Source of the DNA: Bifidobacterium breve
GTDB taxonomy: Bacteria; Actinomycetota; Acidimicrobiia; Acidimicrobiales; Acidimicrobilacustridaceae
Length of the DNA: 64,000 bases
NCBI GenBank assembly: GCA_945878725.1
Contig: CAMCTY010000001.1
Span: 62,001 to 126,000 of the forward strand
Direction: 5' to 3'
Shown: piece after piece, positions 1 to 7,900 of the stretch
How positions within the stretch are numbered: position 1 is the first letter of the stretch
How the letters are laid out: the number at the start of each line of letters is the position of its first letter
Notes under the pieces: model-generated
What the model was told of the DNA's origin: nothing
Seen by the model: only the letters and a program-made list of their open reading frames with translations
Database searches by the model: none
Position numbers and translations under genes: made by a program

Positions 1-57
1 TCGGTCGCAGGCTCACCCCATGCGGTGAATCGGGACAGGGAATCGCATCCCGCCATC

Positions 58-63
58 TACGAT
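58..63 (+). promoter_or_regulatory. putative -10 element for galU
   Basis: TACGAT lies 27 bases before the galU GTG. A transcript starting near base 70 would carry the purine-rich ribosome site (AGGGGA, about 81-86). No convincing -35 is visible because the window starts close by. Confidence 0.35.
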
Positions 64-90
64 GGCTCCGTTGTCGAACGAGGGGAAATC

Positions 91-975
91 GTGGCGAAGA
101 CCCGTGTGACCAAGGCAGTGATACCGGCAGCGGGTCTGGGCACCCGTTTCCTTCCGGCGACGAAAGCGCAGCCGAAGGAAATGTTGCCGATCGTGGACAA
201 GCCGGCGATCCAGTACGTGGTCGAGGAAGCGGTTCGATCTGGCATCGACGACATATTGATCATCACCGGCCGCGGCAAGCGGACTCTTGAGGATCATTTC
301 GACCGAAACTTCGAACTCGAGTACTACCTGGCCGACCGGGGCAAACACGACGATCTCGAAGGTGTGCGCGACCTCGCCGAACTGGCCGACATCCACTACG
401 TGCGTCAGGGCGAGCCGCTCGGACTCGGCCACGCCGTGTCAGTGGCCCGCAAACACGTCGGTGACAATCCGTTCGTCGTGATGCTCGGCGACGACATCAT
501 GGCCGAACACTCGACCGTGCTCTCCGACATGATCGACACACACATGGAAACTGACGCGTCGATCGTGGCGCTCATGGAATTTCCGCTCGACGAGATCTCG
601 TCCTACGGCTGTGTCGATCCGGAATCAATCGACGGCAACCTCGTCAAGCTGCGCGGCATCGTCGAAAAGCCGGCGCCGGCCGATGCACCATCGAACCTCG
701 CGGTGATGGGCCGGTATGTGTTCACGCCTGCCATCTTCGAGGTTCTCGAGGACGTGAAGCCGGGTGTCGGCGGCGAGATTCAACTCACCGACGCAATTGC
801 GCTGTTGCTCCGCGCCGATCCGGTATTCGGATTCGTATTCGACGGTGGTCGCTTCGACATCGGAAATAAGAGCGATTACCTCCGGGCGACGGTCGAGCTG
901 GCAATCGAACGCGACGATCTCGGCCCCGATTTCCGGGCGTTCCTGATCGACCTTGTCGATAAGCGTCTGAGGTGA
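91..975 (+). CDS. galU: UTP-glucose-1-phosphate uridylyltransferase
   Basis: Makes UDP-glucose and pyrophosphate from UTP and glucose 1-phosphate in the cytoplasm, supplying polysaccharide and glycolipid synthesis. The 294-residue product opens with the nucleotide-binding signature AAGLGTRFLPATKAQPKEML and contains GEPLGLGHAV and VMLGDD, typical of bacterial GalU. The GTG at 91 is preferred over the upstream ATG at 25 because AGGGGA sits just before it and the protein then begins at the usual place. Its stop overlaps the next start by 4 bases (GTGA), so it is translationally coupled to the moeA-like gene, an arrangement conserved in Actinobacteria. The family assignment is firm. Confidence 0.95.
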   Translation: MAKTRVTKAVIPAAGLGTRFLPATKAQPKEMLPIVDKPAIQYVVEEAVRSGIDDILIITGRGKRTLEDHFDRNFELEYYLADRGKHDDLEGVRDLAELADIHYVRQGEPLGLGHAVSVARKHVGDNPFVVMLGDDIMAEHSTVLSDMIDTHMETDASIVALMEFPLDEISSYGCVDPESIDGNLVKLRGIVEKPAPADAPSNLAVMGRYVFTPAIFEVLEDVKPGVGGEIQLTDAIALLLRADPVFGFVFDGGRFDIGNKSDYLRATVELAIERDDLGPDFRAFLIDLVDKRLR

Positions 976-2207
976 TCCCGCTCGGCGAGGCCAGACGATT
1001 CGTATTGGACGGCTGCGCTTGTTCGCGTACCGAGTCGTTGCCCCTGCACGCTGCGCTCGGTTGTGTCACAACGGCAACGGTGTCGGCCGAAGGTCCCGTT
1101 CCACCGTTCGCCAACACGGCGATGGATGGTTTCGCAGTGCGTGCCTCCGACACGACTGATGCGCCGGTTGTACTGCGAATCACGGGCACGGTGCGCGCCG
1201 GTATGTCGGGGCTCGACAACCCAGTCGGTGCCGGCGAAGCGGTGCGGATCATGACTGGTGCACCGGTTCCTCCCGGCGCTGATGCCATCGTGATGGTCGA
1301 ACTCACTAACGCCGGCGACGATGGCGAAACTGTGACGGTGCTCGAGGCCGTGCCCGTCGGTAATCACATCCGTCCGGCCGGCGACGACGTCGTATCGGGA
1401 GATGTGGTTCTGCATCCCGGGATTGCTCTCACTCCCGGGCACCTTGGTTTGCTGGCCACCATCGGAGCAACGCATGTTGAAGTTGTGCGGCGGCCCCGAG
1501 TCGGCGTGATCTCGACTGGTGATGAACTCATCGACGACGGCTCGGCGCTCGAACCTGGTCAGATCCGGGATTCGAACCGGCTGACGATCCGATCGCTGGT
1601 GGCCGAAAGCGGATTCGAGGCGATCGACCTCGGACTGGTGCGTGACGACGAGCAGGCGATCTCCGATGCGCTCCTTGCTGGCGTCGAAACCTGTGACGCG
1701 TTGGTCACGACCGGTGGCGTGAGCATGGGAGATTTCGACTTCGTGAAGGTGGTCCTCGACCGCATCGGCGACATGCGCTGGATGCAGATCGCCATCAAGC
1801 CGTCCAAGCCATTGGCGTTCGGCACAATCACCCGCCCATCAGACGGCACGAAGGTGCCGGTGTTCGGTCTGCCGGGTAACCCGGTCTCGTCGATGGTCAG
1901 CTACGAGCTTTTCTGCCGCCCCGGGCTCCGCAAGATGGCCGGGTTCGACGAAGCCAATCTTGATCGTCCGACGGTTCTCGCCATCGTCGAGGAACCGCTG
2001 AGCCGCAAACCTGACGGCAAAATCCACTTCGCCCGGGTCGTGTGCCGGTACGACATGGAGTCCGGTACCTATCGAGTGCGATCAGCCGGGGCACAGGGCT
2101 CGCATCACATGGCGGCAATGGCGGCAGCCGATGCTCTGGCCGAACTGCCCGATGGTCCGACAATCGAAATCGGTCAGGCCGTGCGGGTCCGCCTGCTCCG
2201 CCCCTAA
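972..2207 (+). CDS. glp: MoeA/gephyrin-like molybdotransferase (Glp)
   Basis: 411-residue MoeA-family protein. In molybdenum cofactor synthesis MoeA inserts molybdate into adenylated molybdopterin. Visible family motifs are PPFANTAMDGFAVRA (about 44-58), TGAPVPPGADAIVM (about 95), STGDELID, TTGGVSMGDFDF (about 235) and FGLPGNPVSS (about 305). The gene overlaps galU by 4 bases. In Corynebacterium and Streptomyces the MoeA-like gene in this position is Glp, a gephyrin-like protein that works with the membrane receptor SepX/GlpR in cell division. A SepX/GlpR candidate lies at 5092, so this copy may be Glp, a true MoeA, or both. The sequence alone does not separate these roles. Confidence 0.85.
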   Translation: MIPLGEARRFVLDGCACSRTESLPLHAALGCVTTATVSAEGPVPPFANTAMDGFAVRASDTTDAPVVLRITGTVRAGMSGLDNPVGAGEAVRIMTGAPVPPGADAIVMVELTNAGDDGETVTVLEAVPVGNHIRPAGDDVVSGDVVLHPGIALTPGHLGLLATIGATHVEVVRRPRVGVISTGDELIDDGSALEPGQIRDSNRLTIRSLVAESGFEAIDLGLVRDDEQAISDALLAGVETCDALVTTGGVSMGDFDFVKVVLDRIGDMRWMQIAIKPSKPLAFGTITRPSDGTKVPVFGLPGNPVSSMVSYELFCRPGLRKMAGFDEANLDRPTVLAIVEEPLSRKPDGKIHFARVVCRYDMESGTYRVRSAGAQGSHHMAAMAAADALAELPDGPTIEIGQAVRVRLLRP

Positions 2208-2210
2208 CCT
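2205..2210 (+). promoter_or_regulatory. -10 element for leaderless moaA
   Basis: TAACCT ends 6 bases before the moaA ATG and includes the stop codon of the preceding gene. There is no Shine-Dalgarno sequence before moaA, so an internal leaderless promoter is likely. Confidence 0.45.
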
Positions 2211-2216
2211 CAGGCC

Positions 2217-3227
2217 ATGGCATCGAAACCCTCGGACCTCGTCGACGGGTTCGGACGCGTGCATCGTGACCTACGCATCTCGGTCACCGATCGATGCAAC
2301 TTCCGTTGCAGCTACTGCATGCCGGCCGAGGGAATGGAATGGTTGCCGCGCGGCGACCTGCTTTCCTACGAAGAACTCGCCCGCATCGCCCGCATCTGTG
2401 TGGAGCGTTTCGGCTTTGATGGCATCCGCCTGACGGGCGGCGAACCAACTGTGCGGGCTCATCTTCCGGTGCTAGTCGAAAAACTCGCGAAGCTCGACGT
2501 CGACCTGTCGCTAACGACGAACGGCACTTCGCTGCCCTTGCTGGCTGCTGACCTCGTCGCAGCCGGCCTTCAGCGCATCAACATCTCGTGTGATTCGTTG
2601 CGCGCCGATCGTTTTGAACAAATCACTCGGCGTGACGAGTTGCCCAAGGTCCTCGCGGGCATCGATGCGGCACTCGCGGCCGGTCTCGGGCCGGTCAAGT
2701 TGAACGTCGTCGTGATGCGGGGAGTGAATGACGACGAGATCGTGGATTTTGCAACGTTCGGACGCGACAAGGGCATCAGCGTTCGCTTCATCGAGTTCAT
2801 GCCGCTTGATGCGCAAGGTGAATGGACGAACGAACAAGTCGTCACCCAGGACGAGATCGTCGCGACGATCAATGCGGTCTATCCGCTTGAGGTCGTAGCC
2901 GGGCGAGGTTCAGCCCCCGCCGAGCGCTGGCGGTATCTCGACAAGGAGTCGGGGAGTGTCGGAAGCGATGTCGGCGTGATCGCCAGCGTCACTCATTCCT
3001 TCTGCGATTCGTGTGATCGAGTTCGGCTTACCGCCGAGGGAATGTTGCGCCACTGTCTGTTCGCCACGCGTGAACTTGATCTGCGCGCCATGCTTCGGGC
3101 CGACGCCACCGACGACGATCTCGCTGCCGCGATTACGGCAGAGGTCGGAGCCAAGTGGGCCGGTCACCAGATCAACCAAGTCCATTTCATTCGCCCGGCA
3201 CGATCAATGAGCCAAATCGGCGGCTGA
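2217..3227 (+). CDS. moaA: GTP 3',8-cyclase MoaA
   Basis: Radical SAM enzyme that starts molybdenum cofactor synthesis by cyclising GTP to 3',8-cyclo-GTP, which MoaC converts to cyclic pyranopterin monophosphate. The N-terminal [4Fe-4S] motif is C27-x3-C31-x2-C34 (DRCNFRCSYCM). The C-terminal cluster site is visible as FCDSCDRVRLT with a further Cys in LRHCLF. The protein ends in Gly-Gly, as expected for MoaA, where the tail enters the active site. At 336 residues it has the usual length. It follows the moeA-like gene by 9 bases and is separated from moaC only by the bicupin gene on the other strand. Confidence 0.95.
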   Translation: MASKPSDLVDGFGRVHRDLRISVTDRCNFRCSYCMPAEGMEWLPRGDLLSYEELARIARICVERFGFDGIRLTGGEPTVRAHLPVLVEKLAKLDVDLSLTTNGTSLPLLAADLVAAGLQRINISCDSLRADRFEQITRRDELPKVLAGIDAALAAGLGPVKLNVVVMRGVNDDEIVDFATFGRDKGISVRFIEFMPLDAQGEWTNEQVVTQDEIVATINAVYPLEVVAGRGSAPAERWRYLDKESGSVGSDVGVIASVTHSFCDSCDRVRLTAEGMLRHCLFATRELDLRAMLRADATDDDLAAAITAEVGAKWAGHQINQVHFIRPARSMSQIGG

Positions 3228-3253
3228 ATCGTCGACGTTCGGAACTCGGTTCG

Positions 3254-4204
3254 TCAGCGTGCGGGTGGAGCGAACCGAATGTCGAGCGAACGCAGATAGG
3301 TGTGCAGCCCGGCATCTTGGATCGGGATGATGAACGCGGGAGCACCCGACTCGTTGTGATGTGCGTGCCAAAGCCCGGGCGGTGTCACGAATGCCGACGA
3401 CGGTTCCCAGTCGACGCGGAGCGGGTCGATGATCTCGCCTCGCTCGTCGATTGAGCGTCCGACGAGTGTGTAACAACCGGGCTCGCATGCGCCAACAAGA
3501 TCCAGCGCGACGGACTGGTGTCGGTGCGGGCGCTGTACAGCGTCGACAGGTAACAAGCCGTACATCGCCCACAGCACGTGCGTGACAGTCTGGGTGAGGT
3601 CGTTTGGTGCGGTGTTCAGCAGAACGGCCAGACGGTTTCGATCGGTGGCGCGGGGTGACGCTTCGATTGAAGCGAGTTCGGACTGAACCCGCGCGGCGGG
3701 GAAGTGAGTTGCGTCGAAGCGAGCGTGAGTGGGGGCGACACCGAGATGGCGCAACAGCGGCTCGTCGGTAACCCAGTACATAGTGGTGTCGGTGTCGGCA
3801 CAGTGTGTTGTCGCGCTGTTTGCCGGAAGGACGAAGAAGTCGCCTGCGCCCCACGCCAGTTGCTTTCCGTTGATGATCGAAACGCCGGTTCCCGAGATGA
3901 CGTAGTAGAGCTCTGACGTTGCGACTGGTGCTGTCGCCAGTTCGTCGCCAGGGGCAATGCGGATGAACGACGCAAGCAACGCCGGTGACGTGGCCGGCCC
4001 CGCTGTGATTGCGAGACCTTCGGAGAGATCGAACGGCACGATGCCGGTAGCGATCTCCTGATGACGCCGGGCCGGAAACATTTCCATCGGCAACCGGGGG
4101 ATGTGGCCGGATCCGACGGGATTCGCGGCGAGTGAGTACTCGAAATAGCGGGCGTCACCTGTCCAGTCCTCGTGCGCCTCACCTGCGAGCAGCGTCGGTT
4201 CCAT
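3254..4204 (-). CDS. bicupin protein, gentisate dioxygenase-like
   Basis: 316-residue protein with two cupin barrels. The first (about 95-185) keeps the fold signature ELYYVISGTGVSIINGKQ but lacks the usual HxH metal ligands. The second (about 240-310) has PHRHQSVALDL followed by PPGLWHAHHN, so any metal site is there. The layout resembles the gentisate 1,2-dioxygenase-like bicupin family, but the substrate cannot be read from sequence. The ATG at 4204 is chosen over an upstream ATG at 4315 because CACACT ends 6 bases before it on this strand, and the longer form would run across the moaC start. It interrupts the molybdenum cofactor cluster on the opposite strand. Confidence 0.7.
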   Translation of the reverse strand: MEPTLLAGEAHEDWTGDARYFEYSLAANPVGSGHIPRLPMEMFPARRHQEIATGIVPFDLSEGLAITAGPATSPALLASFIRIAPGDELATAPVATSELYYVISGTGVSIINGKQLAWGAGDFFVLPANSATTHCADTDTTMYWVTDEPLLRHLGVAPTHARFDATHFPAARVQSELASIEASPRATDRNRLAVLLNTAPNDLTQTVTHVLWAMYGLLPVDAVQRPHRHQSVALDLVGACEPGCYTLVGRSIDERGEIIDPLRVDWEPSSAFVTPPGLWHAHHNESGAPAFIIPIQDAGLHTYLRSLDIRFAPPAR

Positions 4205-4210
4205 GGCAAC

Positions 4211-4284
4211 AGTGTGCCTTGATGTCGACAAGGCCTGCACGCTGTCTTTTTCGAGGGGATGACCTGGAACACGAGCCCTACACT
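4211..4284. promoter_or_regulatory. back-to-back -10 elements, bicupin and moaC
   Basis: On the minus strand CACACT (4216-4211) ends 6 bases before the bicupin ATG. On the plus strand TACACT (4279-4284) ends 7 bases before the moaC ATG. Neither gene has a ribosome site, so both are probably leaderless and divergently transcribed. Confidence 0.45.
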
Positions 4285-4291
4285 TCGGTCC

Positions 4292-4858
4292 ATGACAGAT
4301 CGCGGCCTGACTCATCTCGATCCACTCGGCCGAGCACGGATGGTGGACGTCACTCCGAAGGAGATCTCACATCGTCGGGCCATCGCCCGAGGCCGTGTGC
4401 ATATGACTCCAGAAACCGCCACGCTCGTCGCCAACGGAGCTGTTGCCAAGGGCGACGTGCTGTCGGTGGCCCGGGTGGCGGGGATCATGGCGGCCAAGCG
4501 CACCTCGGATCTCATTCCGTTGTGCCATCCGCTCATGATCGGAGCGGTCTCGGTCAACTTCCGACTTGATGTGGACTACATAGAAATCGAAGCCCAGGTC
4601 GACATTGTCGATCGCACCGGAGTCGAGATGGAAGCGCTCACCGCCTGCACAGTTGCAGCGCTCACGATCTATGACATGTGTAAGTCCAACGACCGAGCGA
4701 TGGTCATTGGTGAGATCGCTCTGTGGGAAAAGACCGGCGGGCGCTCGGGGGTCTATCGACGCGATGCCGATGAGGTGCTGGGTGGCGACGTGGTCGAGGG
4801 CAATTTCACTGATGGTCTCGATTCGCGTGCAGAAACCGACGAATCGACGGATTCCTGA
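4292..4858 (+). CDS. moaC: cyclic pyranopterin monophosphate synthase MoaC
   Basis: Second step of molybdenum cofactor synthesis, converting 3',8-cyclo-GTP to cyclic pyranopterin monophosphate together with MoaA. The 188-residue product shows MVDVTPKEISHRRAIARG, SDLIPLCHPL with its catalytic-site Cys-His, GVEMEALTACTVAALTIYDM and GGRSGVY, all MoaC hallmarks. The ATG at 4292 gives MTDRGLTHLDPLG, the normal beginning, and lies 7 bases after a TACACT hexamer; the ATG at 4259 would add 11 unrelated residues. MoaB/Mog, MoaD, MoaE and MoeB genes are not in the window and must be elsewhere. Confidence 0.95.
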   Translation: MTDRGLTHLDPLGRARMVDVTPKEISHRRAIARGRVHMTPETATLVANGAVAKGDVLSVARVAGIMAAKRTSDLIPLCHPLMIGAVSVNFRLDVDYIEIEAQVDIVDRTGVEMEALTACTVAALTIYDMCKSNDRAMVIGEIALWEKTGGRSGVYRRDADEVLGGDVVEGNFTDGLDSRAETDESTDS

Positions 4859-5091
4859 GTGTCTCTCGGCACACGGTGAAATCGCTTGGCGCACAAGGGG
4901 TCGCAGCGGATTCTTCTGTGGATAAGTCCGGATTTGGGTCAATTTCGGGCACTGCCCGCTGGACCCAAGATTTCATTTCGTAGTAGAACCGTAATGTTCC
5001 ATTCCGGCCCGGACGGGCGAGATCTTCGGCATCCGCCAAGGGTTTCGCCGGAGCAACTACGGTCCCTAACACTGAAGGTAGGCAACGGAGC

Positions 5092-5598
5092 GTGACATTC
5101 GTGGTTCTGTTTATCCTCGCCGTTGTGTGGGCTGTTTACCTCGTGTCGTGGTTCCGTTCACGGACGGTTCAGACAGGTGGCAACTCCATCTCCACCTTCT
5201 CCAATCACCTCTCGATTCTTGAGCGCACGGCGCCGGGAGCGAACCCCTCGACCTATCGCAACCAGATGGTCAACCGGCCCCCGAAGCTCTCGCCGCAGAA
5301 AAAGCGTCGCCGCGACATCCTCGTCGGTCTTCTGGCTGCGACTGCAACGACGTTCCTCGGCACCATTGCCATCGGTGGCATGGTCACCAACCTTTTCTTG
5401 CTGTGTCTCGTCCTCACCGCTTCCTATGTCGGCCTTCTGGCCACGGCACAGAAGCAGGCACTCGAGCGCCGGGCCAAGGTCCGCTATCTCGATGACGCCG
5501 CACCGGTCGCCGAAATGGCGACGGCAGCAGATGCATTTCTCGACGAGGAAGCGGAGGCCGATCCGGTCCGTCGCTTCTACGCCGTGAACAGCAACTGA
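5092..5598 (+). CDS. membrane protein, likely SepX/GlpR divisome factor
   Basis: 168-residue protein with an N-terminal membrane segment (about 3-20), a basic cytoplasmic stretch with FSNHLSILER and QKKRRRDILVG, two adjacent membrane helices (about 77-118) and an acidic tail. This order (single helix, conserved F-S-x-x-L-x-x-L block, RRR followed by a hairpin) matches actinobacterial SepX/GlpR proteins, the membrane receptor of the gephyrin-like Glp protein in cell division. The genomic position, a few genes after galU and the moeA-like gene, is the known one. It starts with GTG at 5092 after AACGGAG. The family name rests on architecture and synteny rather than on a database match. Confidence 0.6.
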   Translation: MTFVVLFILAVVWAVYLVSWFRSRTVQTGGNSISTFSNHLSILERTAPGANPSTYRNQMVNRPPKLSPQKKRRRDILVGLLAATATTFLGTIAIGGMVTNLFLLCLVLTASYVGLLATAQKQALERRAKVRYLDDAAPVAEMATAADAFLDEEAEADPVRRFYAVNSN

Positions 5599-5660
5599 TC
5601 AACGCTTCGGTCGGCGCTCATAGTTGTGTGATGGATTCCTCTGGCGTGCATGGCCTCGGG

Positions 5661-5666
5661 TACTGT
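5661..5666 (+). promoter_or_regulatory. -10 element for tRNA-Ala
   Basis: TACTGT lies 12 bases before the mature tRNA 5' end, a spacing that allows a short 5' trailer for RNase P. No clear -35 is seen. Confidence 0.35.
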
Positions 5667-5678
5667 TTCCAACCCTGC

Positions 5679-5752
5679 GGGGGTGTAGCTCAGTTGGCTA
5701 GAGCGCTACGTTCGCAACGTAGAGGTCGGGAGTTCGATTCTCCTCACCTCCA
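5679..5752 (+). tRNA. tRNA-Ala (anticodon CGC)
   Basis: A complete cloverleaf can be folded by eye. The acceptor stem GGGGGTG pairs with CACCTCC, including the G3:U70 wobble pair that marks alanine tRNAs. The anticodon stem CTACG/CGTAG encloses TTCGCAA, placing anticodon CGC at 5713-5715. The T arm is GGGAG-TTCGATT-CTCCT. The discriminator is A. The 3' CCA is not encoded and must be added after transcription. It reads GCG codons, which are common in this genome. Confidence 0.97.
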
Positions 5753-5762
5753 CCGCAAAACC

Positions 5763-5794
5763 ACGAAGGCCCCTCCGCGAGGAGGGGCCTTCGT
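5763..5794. terminator. hairpin terminator after tRNA-Ala
   Basis: A perfect 14-bp stem (ACGAAGGCCCCTCC with its complement) closes a GCGA tetraloop only 10 bases after the tRNA. The arms are symmetrical, so it can also end the convergent thiolase transcript. The T tract is poor on both sides. Confidence 0.85.
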
Positions 5795-5828
5795 CATAGT
5801 TCGTTGATGTACTGCGGGAACAACTGGG

Positions 5829-7055
5829 TTAGGCGAGACGCTCAATGATCATCGCCATGCCCTGGCCGCCACCGATGCACATGGATTCCATGCCGACGGT
5901 CTTGCCGGTGTCCTCGAGTGCGTTGAGGAGAGTGGCCATGATGCGGGCACCGGTCATGCCGAAGGGGTGACCGAGGGCGATTGCGCCACCGTTGATGTTG
6001 AGCTTGTCCCAGCTAATGCCGAGGTGCTTGGCCGACGGAACGACCTGAGCGGCGAACGCTTCGTTGATCTCGACGAGGTCAATGTCGTCGATGGTCATTC
6101 CGGCGCGGGCCATGGCCTGACGGCAAGCGTCGATCGGGCCGAGACCCATGATCTCCGGGTTCACGCCGCTCACGCCGGAGCTGATGATGCGGGCGATCGG
6201 GGTGAGGCCGAGCTCACGGGCACGGGTGTCGCTCATCACGATGACGGCGGCAGCGCCGTCGTTAAGCGGACAGGCGTTGCCAGCGGTGACGGTTCCGTCC
6301 GGGCGGAAGGCGGGCTTGAGCTCGGAAAGCTTCTCGAGTGTCGTGCCGGCGCGGATGCAGTCGTCCTGTGTGATGGTTACGGGGTTGCCGTCAGCATCAA
6401 CGGTTTCGATTCCGGTGATCTCACGTTCGAAGAAGCCACGGGCCTGAGCGGCACCGGCACGCTGCTGCGACATGGCGGCGAACTCGTCCTGCTCTTGGCG
6501 AGAGACGCCTTCAAGCTGGGCGACGTTCTCGGCGGTCTGACCCATGCCGAGGTAGTAGTCGGCGACGCCGCCGGCGAACGGCGACCATACGGGTGCACCG
6601 CCTTTGACGCGCTCGGCAGTGCGGGCTTCGGCTGCTGCCATGAGCGGGTTGTGCGTTCCCGGAAGACCATCGGACATGCCAAGCATGAACTGGCTCACGG
6701 TTTCGACACCGGCAGCAACGAAGGCGTCGCCCTCGCCGGCCTTGATGGCGTGCGCTGCCATGCGAATCGTCTGAAGCGACGACGAGCAGTAGCGGTTGAC
6801 GGTCACGCCGGGGACGTTGCCCATGCCTGCGAGATCGGAAACGACACGGGCGATGTTGTAGCCCTGGGTGCCGGCCGGCTGTGCACAGCCGAGCATGAGA
6901 TCGTCGATTGTGGTCGGATCAAGACCCGGCACCTTGGCGAGTGCGGCGGCCACAATGGTCGCGGCGAGATCGTCGGGGCGAACCTTGGTGAGTGAACCCT
7001 TGTTGGCTCGGCCGATCGGGCTGCGGGCGGTCGAGACGATGACTGCTTCGGTCAT
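5829..7055 (-). CDS. acetyl-CoA C-acyltransferase (thiolase)
   Basis: 408-residue thiolase that either cleaves 3-ketoacyl-CoA in fatty acid degradation or condenses acyl-CoA. The acylated cysteine is C90 (NRYCSSSLQ), the catalytic His is in GGAIALGHPFG (H363), and the second Cys is C393 (MCIGGGQG). The ATG at 7055 is preceded by AGAGGAG, so the longer form starting at 7097 is rejected. An imperfect TACCG/CGGTA palindrome lies about 90 bases upstream and a TetR gene is nearby, so control by an acyl-CoA-responsive repressor is possible. Whether the role is degradative or biosynthetic cannot be told from sequence. Confidence 0.92.
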   Translation of the reverse strand: MTEAVIVSTARSPIGRANKGSLTKVRPDDLAATIVAAALAKVPGLDPTTIDDLMLGCAQPAGTQGYNIARVVSDLAGMGNVPGVTVNRYCSSSLQTIRMAAHAIKAGEGDAFVAAGVETVSQFMLGMSDGLPGTHNPLMAAAEARTAERVKGGAPVWSPFAGGVADYYLGMGQTAENVAQLEGVSRQEQDEFAAMSQQRAGAAQARGFFEREITGIETVDADGNPVTITQDDCIRAGTTLEKLSELKPAFRPDGTVTAGNACPLNDGAAAVIVMSDTRARELGLTPIARIISSGVSGVNPEIMGLGPIDACRQAMARAGMTIDDIDLVEINEAFAAQVVPSAKHLGISWDKLNINGGAIALGHPFGMTGARIMATLLNALEDTGKTVGMESMCIGGGQGMAMIIERLA

Positions 7056-7145
7056 GAACTGACTCCTCTGAGAGACGTTCCGGCAGGAAGCCGGCACGCA
7101 AGGCCCAGACGGGCCTAGACGGACTCTTGTTTATCGCATAGGACC

Positions 7146-7157
7146 TACCGAGCGGTA
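7146..7157. promoter_or_regulatory. possible TetR-type operator upstream of the thiolase
   Basis: TACCG-AG-CGGTA is a 5+2+5 inverted repeat in the divergent region between the thiolase and the isochorismatase-fold gene. It shares its arms with the larger palindrome at 14533-14552 before the desaturase. A 5-bp arm can occur by chance. Confidence 0.3.
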
Positions 7158-7269
7158 ACTGCCATGAAGAAAGGCGGGGCGGGTGGCGAAGGCCGTAACC
7201 TGACGCTCACGAATCCGGAAGGCGGGCGATTACTCCTGCGTCCGAACTGCCGAGAAGGACGACGTCTCC

Positions 7270-7887
7270 ATGGCCCTCGATCTGCGATCCCTGCTCGAAC
7301 CGACATCAACGGCGGTAGTCACCTCAGAATGCCAAAACGGTGTCTTGGGTCCGGACTCGGCGCTGCCCGATCTAGCTGCTGCGGCCCGCCCTTGGGCGAT
7401 TCCCAATGGCGCCCGAGTCGTGCATGCGGCCAGGACCGCCGGTGTTCAGGTGGTCCACGCCGTGTTTTGGCGACGCCCCGACAATCGCGGTGGAAACACC
7501 AACGGACGTCTGTTCGCAGCGATGAACCGTACGTCGCCGCCGATGGAACCCGGCAGCGACGCGGCCATGCCGATTCCGGAATTCGGCCACTCACCGGATG
7601 ATCTGGTGATCGGTCGCTATCACGGCCTCGATCCGATCGGCGGAACCGATCTCGATCCTCTCCTGCGGAACCTCGGCGTGCGCACGGTTGTGATCGTCGG
7701 AGTGTCGCTCAATGTTGCGCTGATGGGTCTGACGATCGGACTCGTCAATACCGGCTACCAAGTTGTGATCCCGCGAGACGCCGTCGCCGGAGTTCCTGCG
7801 GCATATGCAGAGTCCCTGCTCGACAACACGTACTCGCTGATCTCGACGGTCATCACCGCCAACGACGTGGTTGCCGCGTGGCTCTGA
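7270..7887 (+). CDS. isochorismatase-fold protein without the catalytic triad
   Basis: 205-residue protein of the isochorismatase/cysteine hydrolase fold. The alignment is clear around ECQNG (20-24), VIGRYHGLDP (113-122), GVSLNVALMGLT (144-155) and GYQVVIPRDAVAG (162-174). Members normally use Asp, Lys and Cys. Here the corresponding positions read E20, R116 and A150, so the standard hydrolase chemistry looks impossible. It may be a binding protein, or a divergent actinobacterial subfamily with another mechanism. The gene lies 13 bases before a TetR regulator in the same direction, so the protein could serve as a ligand-handling partner; that is conjecture. Confidence 0.75.
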   Translation: MALDLRSLLEPTSTAVVTSECQNGVLGPDSALPDLAAAARPWAIPNGARVVHAARTAGVQVVHAVFWRRPDNRGGNTNGRLFAAMNRTSPPMEPGSDAAMPIPEFGHSPDDLVIGRYHGLDPIGGTDLDPLLRNLGVRTVVIVGVSLNVALMGLTIGLVNTGYQVVIPRDAVAGVPAAYAESLLDNTYSLISTVITANDVVAAWL

Positions 7888-7900
7888 CGTTCGAGTGCCG

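Noticed and set aside
5967-6995. 342-codon open frame opposite the thiolase
   Set aside because: It lies entirely within the thiolase gene in another frame, has a low-complexity Gly/Asp/Glu/Arg composition, and no recognisable domain. Long antisense frames are common in GC-rich coding DNA.
7164-7601. 145-codon frame upstream of and across the isochorismatase-fold gene
   Set aside because: Overlaps a recognised gene in another frame and shows no domain.
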